From assembly GCA_902490005.1 (NCBI GenBank), contig CABUCM010000003.1, forward strand, positions 73,659 to 137,658: 64,000 nucleotides of DNA, in the 5' to 3' direction. How positions within the stretch are numbered: the first letter of the stretch is position 1; each line of letters opens with the position of its first letter. Of the stretch, positions 60,179 through 64,000 are shown one piece after another. Under the pieces are notes generated by a model that had not been told where the DNA came from, ran no database searches, and saw only the letters and a list, made by a program, of their open reading frames with translations. A program made the translations under genes and the position numbers. This DNA comes from an uncultured Ruminiclostridium sp. (GTDB lineage Bacteria; Bacillota; Clostridia; Oscillospirales; Acutalibacteraceae).

Positions 60179-61003
60179 TTAGCTCTTGATCGCGCCGGCA
60201 GTTAAGCCTTCTACCAACTGCTTCTGCGCTAAAATAAAGAGGATCAAAATCGGAATGATATTGATTACCACCATTGGGAATAGTACATCGATGAACATCA
60301 GGAAATTTTGCACATAGGTCTGAATGATAACCGGAGCGGTTCTGGAGTCACCATACAGGAAAATCAAAGGCATATAGAAGTCGTTGAAGATCTGCAGGCC
60401 GCAAACCAGGGTCACAGTACCGATCACAGGCTTACACAGGGGCATCATGATCTTATAGAAAATCTGGAATTCATTGGCGCCGTCGATCTTAGCGCTTTCA
60501 GACAGTTCGCCGGGAAGCTGCTTAAAGAACTTCATGAACAGGAAGCACGCTAGGGACATATTGCCGATATAAACCAGCATCAGGCCAAGCAGAGTGCTGA
60601 TCAAGCCCATGGCGTTAATCACCTGATAGTTTACCAGAACGCCCAATTGGATCGGGAACATCATACCGAACAAAATAAAGGTTTCCAAAAATGCTTTTCC
60701 TTTGAAATTGTAACGGGACTGTCCATAAGCCAATAGGGAAGAAACGATCAATAGCCCAATAACAGAACCAACTAAAAGAATCAGGCTGTTGAGCATATAA
60801 GTAAGGAAATGCTCGTCTTTAATAACTCTAACGTAGTTTTCGATCCTCCACTGCTGAGGCAGACCAAACATATTTGTGGTAATTTCGGTCTTGCTCTTAA
60901 AAGAGGATACGATCGTCACATAAAGTAGAATGAAAACGATCAAACCATAGATTAGAAATAAAATGGTCGGAATCCAACTGCTCCTCCCAATCTTCTTTTT
61001 CAT
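60179..61003 (-). CDS. Carbohydrate ABC transporter permease (MalG type)
   Basis: This 274-residue inner-membrane protein has six helices. The EAA loop ELSESAKIDGANEFQIFYKIMMPL lies near residue 165, and the C-terminus ends KQLVEGLTAGAIKS, a classical MalG-type end. It is the last gene of the second sugar importer operon, which like the first has no ATPase gene. GAGGTG precedes the ATG. The sugar is unknown. Confidence 0.92.
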   Translation of the reverse strand: MKKKIGRSSWIPTILFLIYGLIVFILLYVTIVSSFKSKTEITTNMFGLPQQWRIENYVRVIKDEHFLTYMLNSLILLVGSVIGLLIVSSLLAYGQSRYNFKGKAFLETFILFGMMFPIQLGVLVNYQVINAMGLISTLLGLMLVYIGNMSLACFLFMKFFKQLPGELSESAKIDGANEFQIFYKIMMPLCKPVIGTVTLVCGLQIFNDFYMPLIFLYGDSRTAPVIIQTYVQNFLMFIDVLFPMVVINIIPILILFILAQKQLVEGLTAGAIKS

Positions 61004-61049
61004 AGTAACACCTCGGTTTTCAGTTTTGAGACGGTAGTGAATCCGCTTT

Positions 61050-61967
61050 TTACTCGTTCCATACTTTTACTCTTCTTAAGCCAGACTGTAAGAAACCAGT
61101 CAGCACTAAGATAACCACAAAAGTAGTGGTACCGATCGCTGCGGCAAGACCATAATCGGTCTGTACGGAGCTGACAGCGCCGCTGCCGAAAGCAGTACGA
61201 TAGAACATCATATTGACAAAGTCAATAGCACCGCCGCGTCCATAGGGTCCGCCTAAAACGTAGGGCAGGTCGAACGCTGTAATTCCCCAAATAGCATCCA
61301 GTACGATAATATTAATCATACCAGGTCCGAGGTCAGGTAAAATAATATGAATGAACTTTTTCCATTCATTGGCACCATCCACGGTAGCCGCTTCCATAAC
61401 ATCTCCAGGAATATTCTTCATATTGGAGAGAAGGATCATCATGCCGATTACGGAACTATACCAAATACCAGTGCCCATCATCAGAGCGAAGGCATGGCTG
61501 GTATCCGCATAGAATACAGGTAAATTTACTTTTGAAACGCCCAGCGCCATTAAAACCTTATTCACCATGCCGAAACTCTCGTTGAAAACGATGGTGCTGA
61601 AAAACCCGATAACAGCGGCGCTGAACACATAGGGCAGAAAGAAAACGCCCTCTAAGAAATTGTGAAAATGGATTTTGCGGTAAAACGCGTAAGATACAAG
61701 CAGCTGAATAGGAATAATGATTACATATTCAACCGCGATAAACTTCAAGTTGTTGATTAAAGCATTCCAATAAGTAGCGGAATTTGTAGGGTCAGTAAAT
61801 AACTTCACATAGTTATCGCCGCCTACCCAGGTCAGTGTATTCCAGTTAACACCGTTAAACCCGGTCAAGCTGATTAAAGCGGTTAAAAAGATCGGCAAAA
61901 TCATGAAAGCCGAATAAAAAATCAAGCCTGGCAGCATATACCAGATATAAGGCCTTGACTTCTTCAT
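61050..61967 (-). CDS. Carbohydrate ABC transporter permease (MalF/UgpA type)
   Basis: This 305-residue protein has six helices; the EAA loop DVMEAATVDGANEWKKFIHIILPD lies in the C-terminal third. The start at 61967 follows AAAGGAG; the open frame to 62015 includes that site and is rejected. It should pair with the downstream permease, which starts 46 bases after its stop codon. Confidence 0.92.
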   Translation of the reverse strand: MKKSRPYIWYMLPGLIFYSAFMILPIFLTALISLTGFNGVNWNTLTWVGGDNYVKLFTDPTNSATYWNALINNLKFIAVEYVIIIPIQLLVSYAFYRKIHFHNFLEGVFFLPYVFSAAVIGFFSTIVFNESFGMVNKVLMALGVSKVNLPVFYADTSHAFALMMGTGIWYSSVIGMMILLSNMKNIPGDVMEAATVDGANEWKKFIHIILPDLGPGMINIIVLDAIWGITAFDLPYVLGGPYGRGGAIDFVNMMFYRTAFGSGAVSSVQTDYGLAAAIGTTTFVVILVLTGFLQSGLRRVKVWNE

Positions 61968-62092
61968 ACAACCATTCTCCTTTTTGGCGATACGGCCAAT
62001 TTTAAAAAGCCGCATCCCTAATATGAATTACGGACAGGGGGGTGAAGCCCCTGCCCGTCACAATACATTCAACCAAATAAGATAAAAATCAA

Positions 62093-63422
62093 TTATTTAA
62101 CAGCGTCCTGCTGCTCGGAAACTCTGTCAGCAAATTCCTGAACAGTGATCTGGCCGTTCCACAGCGGAACCCAGTTTTCTTCGTCAGCTTTGCTGGGATT
62201 GCCGGTTTCAGCAGTAGCAGCCAGCAGCTCATAGTAACCAGAGATTTGCTCTTCAGCGGTACCGATTTCAGAGGCGATCGGATCAGCAGCTTCAACCTCC
62301 GGGATACCAGGTACAGAGTTCATAGCATCCATCCAGGTCTTCTGGGCTTCAGCAGTGCACATCCACTCGATGAACATCTTGGCGTTGTCAAGGTTCTGAG
62401 TGTTGGCGGCGATGCTGTAAGCGCCGTTAGCGGTGATGCAGGAATAGATCTTGCCATCTTCTTCGTTGGCCAGCTTGTAAACGCCGAAGTTCAGGTTTTC
62501 GTTGGCGCTCTTCACGTTAGACAGCAGCCAGGAACCGCAGATGATCATTGCGGTGCCGCCGGTGGCAAACTCCAGAACAGCAGCGGAAGCGTCGTTACCG
62601 GTAGAAGCAGCAGAGAAGTAGCCCTTGTCTCTCCAGGACATATACTTTTCAAGAGCGTATACGCCTCTGGGATCGTTTTGCTTCACTTTGACAGCCTCGG
62701 TCCTTAATAAACTGAGGGCCGCCCTTAGAGGCACAGAGGATAAAGTCATAAACGTGGAACAGAGAAGAAAACTCGGTAGCAGCAACCGTCAAAGGCTGGA
62801 TACCATCGGCCAGCATCTGGTCGCACATAGCTTCGAAATCAGACAGCTTGGTGCTGGGCTCATAGCCGTGCTCCTCAAAGATATCCTTGTTGTAGTAAAT
62901 GGTACGGGTATCAACGGCAGCGGTGGGAACGCCGTAAAGCACGTCGTTTACATAGCAGATACCGCTGATCATGGTCTTCTCGCCGTCCTTCTCGAACAGG
63001 GACATATCGGCGATATCGGTCAAAGGCATAACATAGTCTTCATCAACGATGCTCTTCAAGATACCGTTCTTGGTACCCCAGTTCCAGAACACGTCGGGGC
63101 CCTGGTTAGCGCCGAAAGCGGAAGACAGAGCGCTTTGATAGGTGTTCTCAGTCTTGGTTTCCATTTTGATTTCCAGATTCGGATACTTCTCAGCGAAGTA
63201 AGCCTTGTAAGCGTCGCCGCAAACAGCTCTGGAAGGATCGCCTTCCCAGATGGTCAAGGTACCGGAATACTCTCCGTCTCCGCCGCCAGTAGACTCAGCA
63301 GCGGAAGAATCATTGCCGCCTTTAGACTCGGTGCTGGAAGTCTCTCCGCCACCATTATTGCAGCTCGCGAGAGACAACACTAAGGAAGCAGCAAGTAAGC
63401 CAGCCAATAATTTCTTAAACAT
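62093..63422 (-). pseudogene. Sugar-binding lipoprotein gene of the second ABC operon, with a +1 frameshift
   Basis: The gene encodes a family 1 solute-binding lipoprotein of about 442 residues. The signal is MFKKLLAGLLAASLVLSLASC with the lipobox Cys at residue 21, followed by a Gly/Ser tether. The first frame runs from 63422 through FSSLFHVYDFILCASKGGPQ and then turns into a meaningless tail. The second frame takes over with EAVKVKQNDPRGVYALEKY and runs to 62093 (WVPLWNGQITVQEFADRV). The switch is near 62699, where one extra C (GACC-GAG) shifts the frame; without it the chain reads FIKD-EAVK. No long homopolymer explains it. It could be a sequencing error or a true loss. If real, this importer lacks a functional binding protein. 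Confidence 0.88.
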
Positions 63423-63505
63423 AACTTCTCCTCCTGTTTTCTGAATTAATTGACTATTCGAAAATGTTTTTGACCGCTTTGTTTTTTAGCTACCGTCTTC
63501 ACCAC

Positions 63506-63517
63506 GTTAACTAAACC
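63506..63517. repeat. GTTAACTAAACC repeat, proximal copy
   Basis: This 12-base sequence occurs again exactly at 63964-63975. It lies about 85 bases upstream of the binding-protein start, where a repressor could act. Confidence 0.5.
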
Positions 63518-63855
63518 TAAAACAAAAGCAAATCATTACAAACATTTTTACCAAAATTATTATAAAGATAACCTATAAGAAGAATTTCCCCCTTATTAAA
63601 AGGAGTTACACAATAAAAATCCTGTAAATTTCTTAACCTGGTTTCTAAATTAATTTCCTGGCGCTTTAACAGCCACGGCTTTAACAGGAGATTTGCATAA
63701 TTTTTTCTTTTACAAGTTCCTTAATTAGCTTATAAATTCCCAAAATCGCTCTCTTACCGGCTTTATACAGCCTGATAAAAACACTAATTACTTTTTCGAT
63801 AAAAAAATTAAATTCTAATTTCGATCAATAGCATTTACTAATTTTGACTAGTTTT

Positions 63856-63883
63856 TCTATATCTCAAAAAAGTTTTTTGTCAA
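63856..63883 (-). promoter_or_regulatory. Secondary promoter of the second ABC operon
   Basis: On the minus strand TTGACA (63883-63878) and TATAGA (63861-63856) are 16 bases apart. Confidence 0.55.
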
Positions 63884-63904
63884 AGTGCTTTTTAACTTGG
63901 TATT

Positions 63905-63933
63905 AGTATACAATTTTATAATAATTTTGTCAA
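63905..63933 (-). promoter_or_regulatory. Near-consensus promoter of the second ABC operon
   Basis: On the minus strand a perfect TTGACA (63933-63928) and TATACT (63910-63905) are 17 bases apart. It points at the binding-protein gene about 480 bases away. Confidence 0.75.
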
Positions 63934-63963
63934 TAATAATTTAAAAAAATAGTTTCTTTCTTT

Positions 63964-63975
63964 GTTAACTAAACC
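63964..63975. repeat. GTTAACTAAACC repeat, distal copy
   Basis: This is an exact copy of the sequence at 63506-63517, 31 bases upstream of the -35 box of the near-consensus promoter. A shorter GTTAACT follows at 63993-63999. Confidence 0.5.
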
Positions 63976-64000
63976 AGATTTAATTAAATATAGTTAACTT

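Larger units (their letters stand above)
63423..64000. other. AT-rich leader and control region of the second sugar ABC operon
   Basis: There is no credible gene in these 578 bases up to the window end. Two minus-strand promoters, two exact copies of GTTAACTAAACC and a third shorter GTTAACT lie here. Transcription from the stronger promoter would give an untranslated leader of roughly 480 bases. Confidence 0.6.

Noticed and set aside
59982..60182. 66-codon open frame in the gap before the second ABC operon
   Set aside because: No ribosome site, no domain, and it ends in the permease gene on the other strand.
63560..63790. Short Lys-rich peptide frame in the leader of the second ABC operon
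   Set aside because: On the minus strand about 27 codons look amphipathic, but there is no start codon with a ribosome site, so it is probably chance.
1..64000. CRISPR array, prophage, insertion sequence or rRNA operon
   Set aside because: I saw no regularly spaced repeats, integrase, transposase, phage structural gene or rRNA sequence.

Overview
The window looks like chromosome of an anaerobic, low-to-mid GC Gram-positive bacterium of the class Clostridia. My best guess is a gut-type Oscillospirales/Ruminococcaceae relative, but that is inferred from gene content and not from a marker gene. The evidence: strong AAGGAGG-type ribosome binding sites, frequent TTG and GTG starts, tRNA genes with encoded CCA, the Firmicute block hprK-PHP-murB-rapZ-whiA, desulfoferrodoxin instead of an aerobic superoxide dismutase, and intrinsic terminators after almost every unit. 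I saw no prophage, insertion sequence, rRNA or CRISPR array.

Layout. 1-4.6 kb (+): the end of a beta-CASP metallo-hydrolase, nfo, a CDP-alcohol phosphatidyltransferase, a DeoR regulator, a Gfo/Idh/MocA oxidoreductase and an RpiB/LacAB-type isomerase. 4.8-9.2 kb (-): one operon of zinc alcohol dehydrogenase, sugar-binding lipoprotein and two permeases, with a divergent MurR/RpiR regulator. This 10-kb block looks like a carbohydrate or polyol catabolic locus. 10.9-16.6 kb (-): murD, two M42 peptidases, GNAT, a methionine-gamma-lyase-like PLP enzyme, then tRNA-Leu. 16.7-19.8 kb: zinc-ribbon membrane protein; Crp/Fnr regulator, desulfoferrodoxin, thioredoxin, GNAT. 20.1-22.3 kb (-): a PTS EIIC-EAL fusion. 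22.3-24.3 kb: a structured non-coding stretch, tRNA-Arg, two tRNA-Ser and a GIY-YIG protein.

24.4-30.4 kb (-): an envelope glycan operon (GT2, GT4, a large polytopic membrane protein, and ugd with a frameshift). 30.8-34.7 kb (-): a 1290-residue GGDEF/histidine kinase/receiver hybrid. 34.8-40.5 kb: TetR, divergent from an HdeD-like protein, an MMPL transporter and a secreted heptad-repeat protein. 40.9-45.2 kb (-): hprK, PHP, murB, rapZ and an unusually short whiA. 45.4-49.6 kb: GT4 glycosyltransferase, cardiolipin synthase, AI-2E-type permease. 50-53.1 kb (+): ilvB-ilvN-ilvC behind tandem promoters. 53.2-59.8 kb: YhhN, DUF2804, a secreted or membrane protein, mnmA, a CmpB-like membrane protein, a small lipoprotein, tadA and a CPBP protease. 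60.2-64 kb (-): a second sugar ABC operon whose binding-protein gene carries a frameshift, preceded by a long AT-rich leader and a near-consensus promoter.

Two signalling proteins (a c-di-GMP phosphodiesterase joined to a sugar-permease domain, and a GGDEF domain inside a hybrid kinase), two ATPase-less sugar ABC operons and hprK together suggest a cell tuned to carbohydrate supply. The strongest oddities are the EIIC-EAL fusion, the WhiA lacking its N-terminal domain, the RpiB homologue lacking its usual histidines, and two frameshifts that need checking against reads.
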